Assembly (NCBI RefSeq): GCF_000761245.1
Contig: NZ_AWOR01000057.1
Location: forward strand, 1 to 64,000
Direction of reading: 5' to 3'
DNA: 64,000 bases
Source of the DNA: Comamonas testosteroni
GTDB taxonomy: Bacteria; Pseudomonadota; Gammaproteobacteria; Burkholderiales; Burkholderiaceae_C
Shown in pieces: positions 1 through 7,395 of this stretch (position 1 is its first letter; every line of letters begins with the position of its first letter). The position numbers and the translations under genes are program-made. Under the pieces are notes generated by a model that saw only the letters and a program-made list of their open reading frames with translations, did not search any database and had not been told where the DNA came from.

Positions 1-2
1 TG

Positions 3-53
3 TTCATGGTTGATGGAATCATGAGTGCTGCATATCAGGTGCCGATGCAATGA
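3..53 (+). CDS. C-terminal end of an upstream gene (partial)
   Basis: A reading frame open from the window edge ends in TGA at 51-53 and overlaps the next gene's ATG in an ATGA junction (50-53). The visible C-terminus reads FMVDGIMSAAYQVPMQ. The overlap suggests translational coupling with the HlyD-type adaptor downstream, so it is probably another component of the same export operon. Too little is visible to name a family. Confidence 0.35.
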   Translation, partial: FMVDGIMSAAYQVPMQ

Positions 54-1414
54 ATGCAGCCGTTTCTCCTCAGAGCGCGAACCCGGCAATGCTGCTGCTC
101 GAGCTTGGGCATCGAGCCAGGGCCGCACGCAGCGGCGCCGAACTGCGCTTTTTGCTGGTCAACGACAGCCGTTTGCTCGTGCCTTATCGTCAAGCATGTT
201 TGTGGCTGGACAACGATGGTGTGACGGCGCTGTCCGGCGTTGTCGAGACCGACAGGAACACTCCTTATGCGCAGTGGCTGCACGGGGTTGGTCAGTTTCT
301 CCAGGCGCAGCCATCCGTTCAGGTTCGGCGCATTGAGCCGGCCCAGCTTCCTCCCGAACTGGCCAGTTCCTGGAACGAATGGCTGGGCGCCCATGCGATT
401 TGGGTGCCTCTTGTGCAGGATGCCCAGACACCTGTTTGTTGCGGCGGGCTGTTGCTTTCAGGGGCGCAGCCTATTGAAGAGCAGCGTTTTCCGCTGCTCG
501 CCGAATGGTGTCATATATGGTTGCATGCGTACTCTGCATTGCAGGCAGGCCAGTCCAGGTTCTGGCGAAAGCCTGCGGTATCAAGAACTGCGGCCAGGAG
601 CTGGTGGCAGAGAAAGCCTGTCTGGATCATTGGCGGGCTTATTGCGCTTGGTGCTGTCCCTGTGCATATGAGCGTTCTTGCTCCGGGTGAACTGGTAGCG
701 GCCCAGCCCGTGGTGTTGAGAGCGCCTTTGGATGGCGTCATCGATCAGATTCATGTACAGCCCAATCAAGTGGTCCGTAAAGGTGAGCGTCTGTTCGGAC
801 TGGATGAGGCGCAGATCAGCAGCCGATTGGAGGTGGCCCAGCAAGCCTTGCTGACCGCTGAAGCCGAGTACCGGCAATCCGCCCAGCTGGCCTTGGGCGA
901 TGCTCGCTCCAAGGCGCAACTGGCCGCGCTCGTCGGGCGTATAGGCGAGAAGCGCGCCGAGGTGCAATACCTGAGCGATCAGCGTGAGCGCAGCCGGGTG
1001 CTGGCGCCTGAAGATGGCATGGTCCTGTTTGACTCCCCCACGGAATGGTTGGGCAAGCCTGTGCAGACGGGCGAGCGCGTGATGCGCATTGCCCGGCCTG
1101 ATGAGGTGGAAATCGAAGCCTGGGTTCCCATCGGTGATGCCATTCCATTGGCCCAGGGCTCCACAGTGAAGCTGTATCTGGCCGCGAATCCCATGGCAGG
1201 GCTGGAGGGCAAGCTACGGTATATGGCGTATGACGCCAATGCCAGGCCAGATGGCAGCTACGCCTATCGAGTGCGTGCATCCCTGTCGCTCGCCAAGGAG
1301 GAGGCTCGTATCGGCCTCAAAGGTACCGCCAAGCTGCAAGGCGATTGGGTGCCTTTGGTCTACTGGGTTCTGCGCAAGCCCTGGGCCGTCCTGCGCCAGT
1401 TTATTGCCTGGTAA
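50..1414 (+). CDS. HlyD-family periplasmic adaptor (membrane fusion) protein
   Basis: This 454-residue protein has a long cytoplasmic or GAF-like N-terminal part, a single hydrophobic anchor near residues 193-210 (WIIGGLIALGAVPVHMSVL), then the classic adaptor lipoyl/barrel-sandwich motif (LRAPLDGVIDQIHVQPNQVV). A coiled-coil hairpin (about 255-310) and a second half-motif (VLAPEDGMVLFDSP) follow. HlyD adaptors link an inner-membrane pump to an outer-membrane channel. The start overlaps the upstream stop and the next gene follows after 6 bases, so these genes form an operon. No transporter subunit is visible; the substrate is unknown. Confidence 0.85.
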   Translation: MNAAVSPQSANPAMLLLELGHRARAARSGAELRFLLVNDSRLLVPYRQACLWLDNDGVTALSGVVETDRNTPYAQWLHGVGQFLQAQPSVQVRRIEPAQLPPELASSWNEWLGAHAIWVPLVQDAQTPVCCGGLLLSGAQPIEEQRFPLLAEWCHIWLHAYSALQAGQSRFWRKPAVSRTAARSWWQRKPVWIIGGLIALGAVPVHMSVLAPGELVAAQPVVLRAPLDGVIDQIHVQPNQVVRKGERLFGLDEAQISSRLEVAQQALLTAEAEYRQSAQLALGDARSKAQLAALVGRIGEKRAEVQYLSDQRERSRVLAPEDGMVLFDSPTEWLGKPVQTGERVMRIARPDEVEIEAWVPIGDAIPLAQGSTVKLYLAANPMAGLEGKLRYMAYDANARPDGSYAYRVRASLSLAKEEARIGLKGTAKLQGDWVPLVYWVLRKPWAVLRQFIAW

Positions 1415-1420
1415 GTCGAC

Positions 1421-3532
1421 ATGAGTACAGCATGGCCTGCTTTGCGTGAAGAACTGGATTTGCTTGCCGGTCCTGTGCTGCCCGATGGTCAGCCCAGCTG
1501 GACCTTGCATGATCCCGTGCGCAACCTTTTCTTTCAGCTTGACTGGGCCAGCTTTGAGGTGTTCAAGCGCTGGCATGTCGGTGCCGCTGACGCGATCGTG
1601 CAGGATGTGAATGCTCAAACGACATTGACGCTGCATCAGGAGGACGTGAACGCGCTTTTCCAGTTTGCACAGCGCAATGATCTACTGGAGCCACTTCCCA
1701 ATAGTGCCGGCACGCTGGCCGAGCGTTGGCAGTCCAGGCGCTCAAGCTGGATGCAATGGCTTTTGCATAACTACCTCTTCTTCCGGGTCCCTTTGATCAA
1801 GCCCGATCGCTGGCTGACACGATGGGCGCCGCGGCTGGACTTTCTTTTCAGTCGAACTTTTGCCTGGATTACCTTGCTGGCTCTGTGCGCTGGACTTTGG
1901 GGCGTTTCCCGTGCGTGGGGTGTGTTTACCGCGACCTTGGTTGATTCGCTGACCTGGCAAGGCCTGGCGGCCTATGGCTTGACTTTGGGGTTTGTCAAGG
2001 TATTGCATGAACTGGGGCACGGCTTGACCGCCAAGCGATTTGGATGCCGCGTTCCCACCATGGGCGTCGCCTTTCTGGTGCTATGGCCGGTGGCATACAC
2101 AGATACCAATGAGGTCTGGAAGTTGACACGGCGTGACCAGCGCCTCAAGGTGGCGGGAGCTGGAATTGCAACAGAGCTGATGATTGCCGCATGGGCCTTG
2201 CTGGCCTGGGTCTGGTTACCAGAGGGTGCACCCCGATCCATGGCCTTCTTGCTGGCCACCACGACATGGGTCAGCACCCTGGCCATCAATGCAAGCCCAT
2301 TCATGCGCTTTGATGGGTATTTTCTGTTGTCCGATTTTCTACAGATGCCCAATTTGCACTCACGTGCCTTTGCCCTGGCACGCTGGGATATGAGGGAGAG
2401 ATTATTCAAGCTCGGAGAACCTCCGCCAGAGTTTTTCTCCAATGCCAAACGCCGCGGGCTGATTCTGTTTGCCTGGGCTACCTGGATTTATCGACTGGTT
2501 CTTTTCTTGGGCATTGCCGCCTTGGTCTATCACTTCTTCATCAAGGCGTTGGGTATTTTGCTGTTTCTGGTGGAGATTGTGTGGTTCATTGCCAAGCCTG
2601 TGTGGTCAGAGATTTCAGCGTGGTCTTCACGCTGGCCTCAAATCGTGCGTAGTCGAAGAGCTCGTTGGAGCGCGGTCGGTGCCTTTGTCCTTGTTGCGCT
2701 GTGCTGGCTTCCGTTGCCTGCCCCGATTCGCACGGAGGGCATGCTGCAATCCAGTGATATTTGGCCTTTGCATGCACTTGACGCATCGCAGCTGCAACAG
2801 CAAATACTTGGCAACGCAGATACGATCGCGCTGGATGCGCCTGTCTTTGTGCTGGATTCCCCGGCGCTCAAGGCTGCCCAGGCTCAGAACGATGCCCAGA
2901 GAATCCAGTATTCACAGCAAATAGCTGCGGCAGGTTTCGACTCGGAGCTACGCCGAGATTGGCAGGTTCTGCAGGAGCGCCAGCTGCAGGCGGCCACTCA
3001 ACAGCAGGCGGTGGAAACCGAAGCCAGCCGATACCGGCTGAATGCCTCGGGCGCCGGAGTGCTGCGAGATGTGGATCCTGATCTGCGGTCAGGAGACTGG
3101 CTCGCCCGCAACGAGCTGCTTGGCAGAGTCGTGGGCCGTGATCGCCTGGAGGTTCTTGCCTATGTGCAGGAAGACGATGTCCAGCGCATCAGCATCGGCG
3201 ACAGCGCAATTTTCATCGCTGACGCTGGCGTGGGGCCGGTACTGGACTTGACAGTGCGCAGCGTCGATCAGGATGCGAGTCGTACCCTCTCGGAGGCAGC
3301 GCTGTCTGCGGCAGCTGGAGGCATGATTCAGGTCCGAAGCATGCAAGGCACCCTATACCCGGAGCGTCCGGTCTACAGAGTGGTGCTGAATGTGGTGACA
3401 CCGCTTGAAACAGACGCTGTTTTGCAACACCGTTGGCGTGGCAAAGTCAGCATTCGCGGCCAATGGGAAGCGGCTGCAGCGCAGTTTGTGAAAACTGCGA
3501 CAAGTGTCTTCTGGCGGGAGGCAGGCTTTTAG
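1421..3532 (+). CDS. M50 (site-2 protease-like) membrane metalloprotease with adaptor-like C-terminus
   Basis: A 703-residue multi-pass membrane protein. The zinc motif HELGH lies at residues 196-200 in a hydrophobic segment. The second site-2 protease signature, NASPFMRFDG, lies at about 290-299 and supplies the third metal ligand Asp298. After a TM cluster up to about 430, the C-terminal third has HlyD-like coiled-coil and beta-barrel character (LGRVVGRDRLEVLAYV). M50 proteins cleave substrates within the membrane; this peptidase-plus-adaptor layout is seen in peptide export or modification operons. It directly follows the HlyD gene. The biochemical role is inferred and the substrate is unknown. 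Confidence 0.8.
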   Translation: MSTAWPALREELDLLAGPVLPDGQPSWTLHDPVRNLFFQLDWASFEVFKRWHVGAADAIVQDVNAQTTLTLHQEDVNALFQFAQRNDLLEPLPNSAGTLAERWQSRRSSWMQWLLHNYLFFRVPLIKPDRWLTRWAPRLDFLFSRTFAWITLLALCAGLWGVSRAWGVFTATLVDSLTWQGLAAYGLTLGFVKVLHELGHGLTAKRFGCRVPTMGVAFLVLWPVAYTDTNEVWKLTRRDQRLKVAGAGIATELMIAAWALLAWVWLPEGAPRSMAFLLATTTWVSTLAINASPFMRFDGYFLLSDFLQMPNLHSRAFALARWDMRERLFKLGEPPPEFFSNAKRRGLILFAWATWIYRLVLFLGIAALVYHFFIKALGILLFLVEIVWFIAKPVWSEISAWSSRWPQIVRSRRARWSAVGAFVLVALCWLPLPAPIRTEGMLQSSDIWPLHALDASQLQQQILGNADTIALDAPVFVLDSPALKAAQAQNDAQRIQYSQQIAAAGFDSELRRDWQVLQERQLQAATQQQAVETEASRYRLNASGAGVLRDVDPDLRSGDWLARNELLGRVVGRDRLEVLAYVQEDDVQRISIGDSAIFIADAGVGPVLDLTVRSVDQDASRTLSEAALSAAAGGMIQVRSMQGTLYPERPVYRVVLNVVTPLETDAVLQHRWRGKVSIRGQWEAAAAQFVKTATSVFWREAGF

Positions 3533-3706
3533 CCTCAATGAATGACTGCAATGGGCGGCGATTCAACCGGTCGATGCGTCCGCCCCGCAGCAATTTGTGT
3601 CCGTATTCCTTGGTCGCGTGGAGCTTCGCGGAACGAAAGTCGGGTGGCTTGCCGATCCTTCCTGCCGAAACAAAGAACGGTGGGGGAGAACTAAGGAAGG
3701 ACGCTG

Positions 3707-4294
3707 TCAGCGTAAGCCTGCACGAGTGCCCAGCATGCGCACGCGCCCTACCCAGGCGGCGCGCTTTGCAGCACTGGACTTGACTACCGGGCCGAAACTG
3801 TGCACGTGCACGGGCCGGATCCCGCTGAACTCCAGGATGCTCTGCTTCATTTGCCGATGACCTGGTTGGCGCTGTACCCAGCGGTAGTACCAAGGAGGAA
3901 AATCCATTGTCACAAGCAGTTCAGCAGTGCGGCCGGCCAGCAGGCGGTCCCACAATGCAGAGTTGGCCCGGTATTTGAAGGCGAAACCTGGCAGGAAGAT
4001 GCGATCCAGAAAGCCCTTGAGCAGCGCCGGTAGCCCGCCCCACCATATTGGATAGACCCACACCAGGTGTTGCGCCCAGGTAATGTCGAGCTGAGCGTTC
4101 CGCAGGTCGGTCTCCAGCGGCTGGCTATGCTCGTAGCCGTGGTGCAGGATGGGGTCGAATTGCATTTCACCCAGCTCCAGCAGCCGGACCTCGGCTCCGG
4201 CGTGGCGTGCGGCATCGGCATAGGTGCTCGCCAAAGCGGCGCATAGACTGTTGGAGGAGGGTTGACCGAGGATGATGAGGACGCGACGGGACAT
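3707..4294 (-). CDS. NAD(P)H-dependent flavodoxin-fold oxidoreductase
   Basis: A 195-residue Flavodoxin_2-family protein. The N-terminal strand-loop RRVLIILGQPSSNSLCAAL is the FMN phosphate loop, and the central WVYPIWWGGLPALLKGFLDRIFLPGFAF segment is the family hallmark contacting the flavin ring and quinone. Members reduce quinones or electrophiles with two electrons from NAD(P)H in the cytoplasm. The MerR-type regulator gene lies 75 bases upstream on the same strand, suggesting induction by redox-active or electrophilic compounds. The C-terminal end is slightly diverged and Arg-rich. Confidence 0.85.
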   Translation of the reverse strand: MSRRVLIILGQPSSNSLCAALASTYADAARHAGAEVRLLELGEMQFDPILHHGYEHSQPLETDLRNAQLDITWAQHLVWVYPIWWGGLPALLKGFLDRIFLPGFAFKYRANSALWDRLLAGRTAELLVTMDFPPWYYRWVQRQPGHRQMKQSILEFSGIRPVHVHSFGPVVKSSAAKRAAWVGRVRMLGTRAGLR

Positions 4295-4369
4295 GGTGAT
4301 AGAGAGGGCCTGAGTTCGTAAGCCGTCAGCATCACCTTGTCCTTGGGGACAGAGTCAAGCCCTACAACG

Positions 4370-4750
4370 TCAAATGGAGAGTGGCTCTAGTGAACGGCAT
4401 GTCTTTGCACCGTCGCATGTGCTCAGTTCCATGGTCAATGCAGCCAGGGCGATGTCGGCAGCTTGCAGCCGCGCCAGCTCGTCGGCAATGGCGCGTCGCC
4501 GGGTCTGGAGCAGCGCCTGGACGGCGGCAGCGCCGGAGGGGGTGTCGATGCTGCGTAGCGGCTGTAGCGCAGCCAGGCGAAAACCCAGCGACAGCGCCTG
4601 GCGGATCCACTGCACGCGCTGGACGTCTTCCGGGTCGTAGTTGCGGTAGCTGCCTCGGCGTGCCACGGTGCCGAGCAAGCCATGCGTCTCATACAGGCGT
4701 AGCGCTTTGGGCGTGCAGCCTGTGAGTGCGGCGAGTTCACCGATACGCAT
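4370..4750 (-). CDS. MerR-family transcriptional regulator
   Basis: A 126-residue protein beginning MRIGELAALTGCTPKALRLYE, the MerR winged-helix DNA-binding start. The RGSYRNYDPEDVQRVQWIRQALSLGF segment is the wing and second helix. A dimerisation coiled coil follows (about 75-110). The short C-terminus has two cysteines (STCDGAKTCRS) that could bind metal or sense redox, though their role is inference. It precedes the flavodoxin-fold oxidoreductase on the same strand and probably regulates it. Confidence 0.85.
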   Translation of the reverse strand: MRIGELAALTGCTPKALRLYETHGLLGTVARRGSYRNYDPEDVQRVQWIRQALSLGFRLAALQPLRSIDTPSGAAAVQALLQTRRRAIADELARLQAADIALAALTMELSTCDGAKTCRSLEPLSI

Positions 4751-5254
4751 AGGTGACTCCCGTGCGCTTGGGAGCAGGTATCTTTCTTGCTGAAAGTGCT
4801 GTTGGCTCAGGGTGCATGAATGCCTGGGGTCGTTTGAATGTGTTGTGGGAATTGTTGACCCATGAATTCCGAGTGGTCGTGACAGGGGGGCTCACGGCCA
4901 TAGGCCTTGTCAGTAGCCATCGTGCGAATTTACGGCAATCCCATGGCGCGATTACAGCAAATTTCGGCGCGGTCTTGGCACTCGACAAACGTCAGGGTTG
5001 TCGGCTTGTCCTGTGCTTGTAGGAAATCCTCTGCTAACGGCTTTTCTCTAGTGAGCATTGCCTTGCGGCCGCTCCTTTATCTGCTCATATTGACTGGGCT
5101 CGCTGCAGCGAGCATTGAGGGGCGACTATTGGATGCCTCTGGCTAAGCAGAGGAGGGAGGTGGTTGCAAGCTTCCATCGGCATACCTTAGCCCAGGGGAG
5201 ACCAGGAGGGCGCGAGCAGCCTGGGTGCGCAGCTGGTAAAATCAAGCGATTAAC
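4751..5254 (+). other. Intergenic stretch without a convincing gene
   Basis: Open frames exist here (for example 4907-5146 on plus) but they have poor codon character, no convincing ribosome site and no recognisable motif. The stretch separates the MerR gene from the tRNA-like relic and may be degraded sequence. Confidence 0.4.
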
Positions 5255-5337
5255 CTGTTTTGGGCCGTGTCAATGCTTGTTGATGACTCGGGCTTTTAAT
5301 CCGTTGGTCGCGAGATTGAATCTCGTGGAACCAGCCA
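5255..5337 (+). tRNA. Degenerate tRNA-Lys(UUU)-like sequence (probable pseudo-tRNA)
   Basis: The 3' half reads like a tRNA-Lys: anticodon loop CTTTTAA (anticodon TTT) closed by CGGG/TCCG, then TTGGTCG, a T-stem GCGAG/CTCGT around loop ATTGAAT (canonical is TTCGAAT), and a terminal CCA at 5335-5337. The run CTTTTAATCCGTTGGTCG matches what I remember of beta-proteobacterial tRNA-Lys genes. The 5' half is poor: the D-arm lacks the GG loop and the acceptor stem CTGTTTT/GAACCAG has a mismatch. A terminator follows immediately. It may be a relic of an earlier element that used a tRNA target. Confidence 0.4.
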
Positions 5338-5344
5338 GAATACA

Positions 5345-5378
5345 GGCGCTACAGCTATAGAAGCGGTAGCGCCTTTTT
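5345..5378 (+). terminator. Rho-independent terminator after tRNA-like sequence
   Basis: Stem GGCGCTAC (5345-5352) pairs with GTAGCGCC (5366-5373) and is followed by TTTTT. Its placement suggests the tRNA-like region is or was transcribed rightward. Confidence 0.75.
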
Positions 5379-5500
5379 CGTTTACCAGTTTTTCAATCGT
5401 GCGTGTGGCTGGCTCGAACAACAGAGACGAGTCTGCTGATCTGGCCGTTGAAATAAAATTTCTGCTTGGCGCGTAGACGCTGCGCTGCTGGAAAAATCAA

Positions 5501-5599
5501 ATGAAATCAATCGACTCCGTTAGCCCCACGCAAACCGCAATCCCCAAAGTGGGCTTTGTTTCGTTGGGCTGCCCGAGTGATACTCAATGTATAGCCTAG
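5501..5599 (+). pseudogene. rimO: Severed original 5' end of rimO
   Basis: The frame from ATG 5501 encodes MKSIDSVSPTQTAIPKVGFV then SLGC, a normal RimO N-terminus. At the Cys codon (5570-5572) it crosses into phage sequence and ends at TAG 5597-5599 after 8 phage-encoded residues. The rest of rimO resumes at 58113. The fragment retains the start and Cys24 codons of the native gene, and presumably its native promoter upstream, but cannot encode a functional enzyme. Confidence 0.85.
5556..5595. mobile_element. attL of the prophage
   Basis: Host rimO sequence up to TCGTTGGGC, then central dinucleotide TG (5570-5571), then the phage half-site CCCGAGTGATAC (5572-5583). The phage half-site is the exact reverse complement of the phage half-site at the right junction (58099-58110). 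This is what a serine integrase leaves after recombining a symmetric attP with attB. Confidence 0.85.
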
Positions 5600-5621
5600 C
5601 ACGTCTCGAGCGCCCAACAGA

Positions 5622-5650
5622 AATGGCCTGTCCTAGATGGACAGGCCATT
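5622..5650 (+). terminator. Hairpin at the left end of the prophage
   Basis: AATGGCCTGTCC pairs with GGACAGGCCATT across a TAGAT loop. It would stop read-through from the native rimO promoter into the phage. The stem shares GGCCTGTCC with the hairpin at 6132-6165 on the other side of the next gene. Confidence 0.6.
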
Positions 5651-5722
5651 GCTTCTTGTGGGGTTGAAATAGTGCTGCAGTCCCTTGTGAGTACGATGGT
5701 CCTTTTCTAAAGGGGAGGATGT

Positions 5723-6112
5723 ATGGGGCAGGAGACTTTTCGCGCTGGCACACAGTACGGTGACTTCAAGGGTTCGGCCGCTGCAGATCGCCATGATCAT
5801 GCCGACATCTCTGACTACCTTGAGCAGAGGGGTTTGATCAAAGAGGGTGAGCAGGTTTTCGCTACCGAGCTCTATTCGGGAGAAGTGCATACGGTCACTC
5901 AGGATTCAAAGGTCTATGTCACGGTCATGCTGGCAACCGGCGAAGGGTACGACGACATCAAGGCAGCAATCGACTCAGGCGAACCACTGAAGGTCCGCAA
6001 GGTCCGTTTGGAGATGCACCTGAACGAATTCTTCGGTCTGTTCAAGCGCTTCAACATCTGCATATCGAATCATGGACTGCTGGAAAACAAAGAAATCCAG
6101 TTTGATGATTAA
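5723..6112 (+). CDS. Small prophage moron-type protein, unknown function
   Basis: A 129-residue acidic soluble protein (MGQETFRAGTQYGDFKGSAA) with a strong ribosome site, GGGGAGG, 6 bases before ATG. No signal peptide or membrane segment is seen and I do not recognise the family. It stands alone at the left end, reads opposite to the neighbouring block, and is bracketed by two related hairpins, so it is probably transcribed on its own from the lysogen. That layout is typical of morons that change host behaviour or exclude other phages; function is unknown. Confidence 0.75.
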   Translation: MGQETFRAGTQYGDFKGSAAADRHDHADISDYLEQRGLIKEGEQVFATELYSGEVHTVTQDSKVYVTVMLATGEGYDDIKAAIDSGEPLKVRKVRLEMHLNEFFGLFKRFNICISNHGLLENKEIQFDD

Positions 6113-6131
6113 ACGAAGCTCATTGCAATGA

Positions 6132-6165
6132 AAAAGGGCCTGTCCAACTTTGGACAGGCCCTTTT
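6132..6165. terminator. Bidirectional terminator
   Basis: AAAAGGGCCTGTCC pairs with GGACAGGCCCTTTT, with A and T runs on both sides. It ends the rightward 129-residue gene and the leftward gene at 6178-6390. Confidence 0.9.
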
Positions 6166-6177
6166 GCTTGGCTTCCC

Positions 6178-6390
6178 TTACTCGCCCCACTTTGTGCCAG
6201 GCGGTAGCTCCAAGGGCTTGATGTAGACGACCTGATCTTCAATGGTGCCGCGAACTGGGACTCTGTGAAGGCCAGGCGCAGATTCTTTTGTCAACTGCTC
6301 GATAAGGTCGGCAGCTTTCTGTGCAGTGGCATCTCCCCGGCGAAGGTCGATGATGAGTTGAGATATCTCAGTGCTGTTCATTTTTTGCAT
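6178..6390 (-). CDS. Small hypothetical phage protein
   Basis: A 70-residue soluble protein (MQKMNSTEISQLIIDLRRGD). A second Met three codons on (6381) is an equally good start; neither has a strong ribosome site. The first 40 residues look helical, and the C-terminal half (VPVRGTIEDQVVYIKPLELP) looks like beta strands. It is the last gene of the leftward block, ending at the bidirectional terminator. Family not recognised. Confidence 0.55.
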   Translation of the reverse strand: MQKMNSTEISQLIIDLRRGDATAQKAADLIEQLTKESAPGLHRVPVRGTIEDQVVYIKPLELPPGTKWGE

Positions 6391-6486
6391 TTGAAGCTAT
6401 TTTGCGAGGCTGTTTAATTCATTTGTGAGTAAGCGCTATCAGAATCTCTATTCATGCAGCCTTAAATTTTTAGCTCATTCCCGTCC

Positions 6487-7380
6487 CTAGGGAACCTGAA
6501 CTGTTACAGATGCATTGGTCAAACGATCGTGAACTTTGAAGTGTGAGCCGTTTGCGTTCACTTCAACTAGGGACAAAAAGCGAAAAAGCCCTTTGCCTCT
6601 TGGAAAAATGGTTGCATGGTGAGTTTCGACATGAGCTTGCAGAGCTTCTATTTTTCGATGCAAGATCATCCAATGGACAGTCGACTCAAGGGAGTGCCTC
6701 TGTCCACCCATCAAGCCGCCTGCAGGGATGACAGTGCCACGATCAGTCGTCACAAATGCATTGCCGCCATTTGAAAATACTGCTTTGTGCTCGTCATCAG
6801 ATAGTCCGCCATCAGAAGCGGGTCCAGCCTCAAAAAGCCTGTGGAGTTGCGGCCAGTTCCGATCTGCAACCCTCACGAGATGGGCATCGATCCACTCCTC
6901 GCGGCGAGCGCCTTTCGGGGGATGGGGTAGAAGGTCGATGAAAAAGACCTCATTCTCCTTCACATGAAAATAAAGTAAATGATCTGCTCTCTGGTTAATG
7001 AAGTTTGGATTCTTGGTATCTCGCTGGCCTTCTAGGACAGGGTGCAGATGATTAATTCCCCAGTAGGCGAGGAGACGATCAGGGCCATCAACGTTGGATG
7101 ACGTTTTGGAAAGATAAGGGGTTATGTCCCCCCCACTCTCGAGTAGGCCAGTCACCTCGGCAACCGCTTGCTGATACTGCGGCCAATAGCTTTGCGCAAG
7201 TAGCTCTGGTGAGTGGTGGACCTTGTACTGACCAATCGGCACTTGGCGCTTATTGTTGTCGAAGAGCATGGAATAGGCTTGTGCTGGACTGACTTTCGAC
7301 AGTCGTTTCGATCCGGATTCTTTGAGCCTGGCCATGACCATGTCATTGAAGTCCCGTTGGAAATCCATAATCGCAAGCAT
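6487..7380 (-). CDS. Hypothetical protein with YWGINHLHP...LLYFHV...FFIDLLPH pattern
   Basis: A 297-residue soluble protein with ribosome site GGGAG 6 bases before ATG. The central part has the spaced pattern WGINHLHP (about 129-136), RADHLLYFHV (about 150-159), VFFIDLLPH (about 164-173), then a Trp-rich segment. This pattern reminds me of uncharacterised proteins found in accessory and abortive-infection contexts, but I cannot name a family. Base composition is visibly more AT-rich than the Dam gene beside it, suggesting separate acquisition. It sits at the distal end of the leftward block near attL. Confidence 0.65.
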   Translation of the reverse strand: MLAIMDFQRDFNDMVMARLKESGSKRLSKVSPAQAYSMLFDNNKRQVPIGQYKVHHSPELLAQSYWPQYQQAVAEVTGLLESGGDITPYLSKTSSNVDGPDRLLAYWGINHLHPVLEGQRDTKNPNFINQRADHLLYFHVKENEVFFIDLLPHPPKGARREEWIDAHLVRVADRNWPQLHRLFEAGPASDGGLSDDEHKAVFSNGGNAFVTTDRGTVIPAGGLMGGQRHSLESTVHWMILHRKIEALQAHVETHHATIFPRGKGLFRFLSLVEVNANGSHFKVHDRLTNASVTVQVP

Positions 7381-7395
7381 TCCATACTCCCTTTT

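Noticed and set aside
3533-3783. Small plus-strand frame after the M50 gene (3433-3783)
   Set aside because: Overlaps the protease end in another frame and runs antisense into the oxidoreductase gene; no coding signals.
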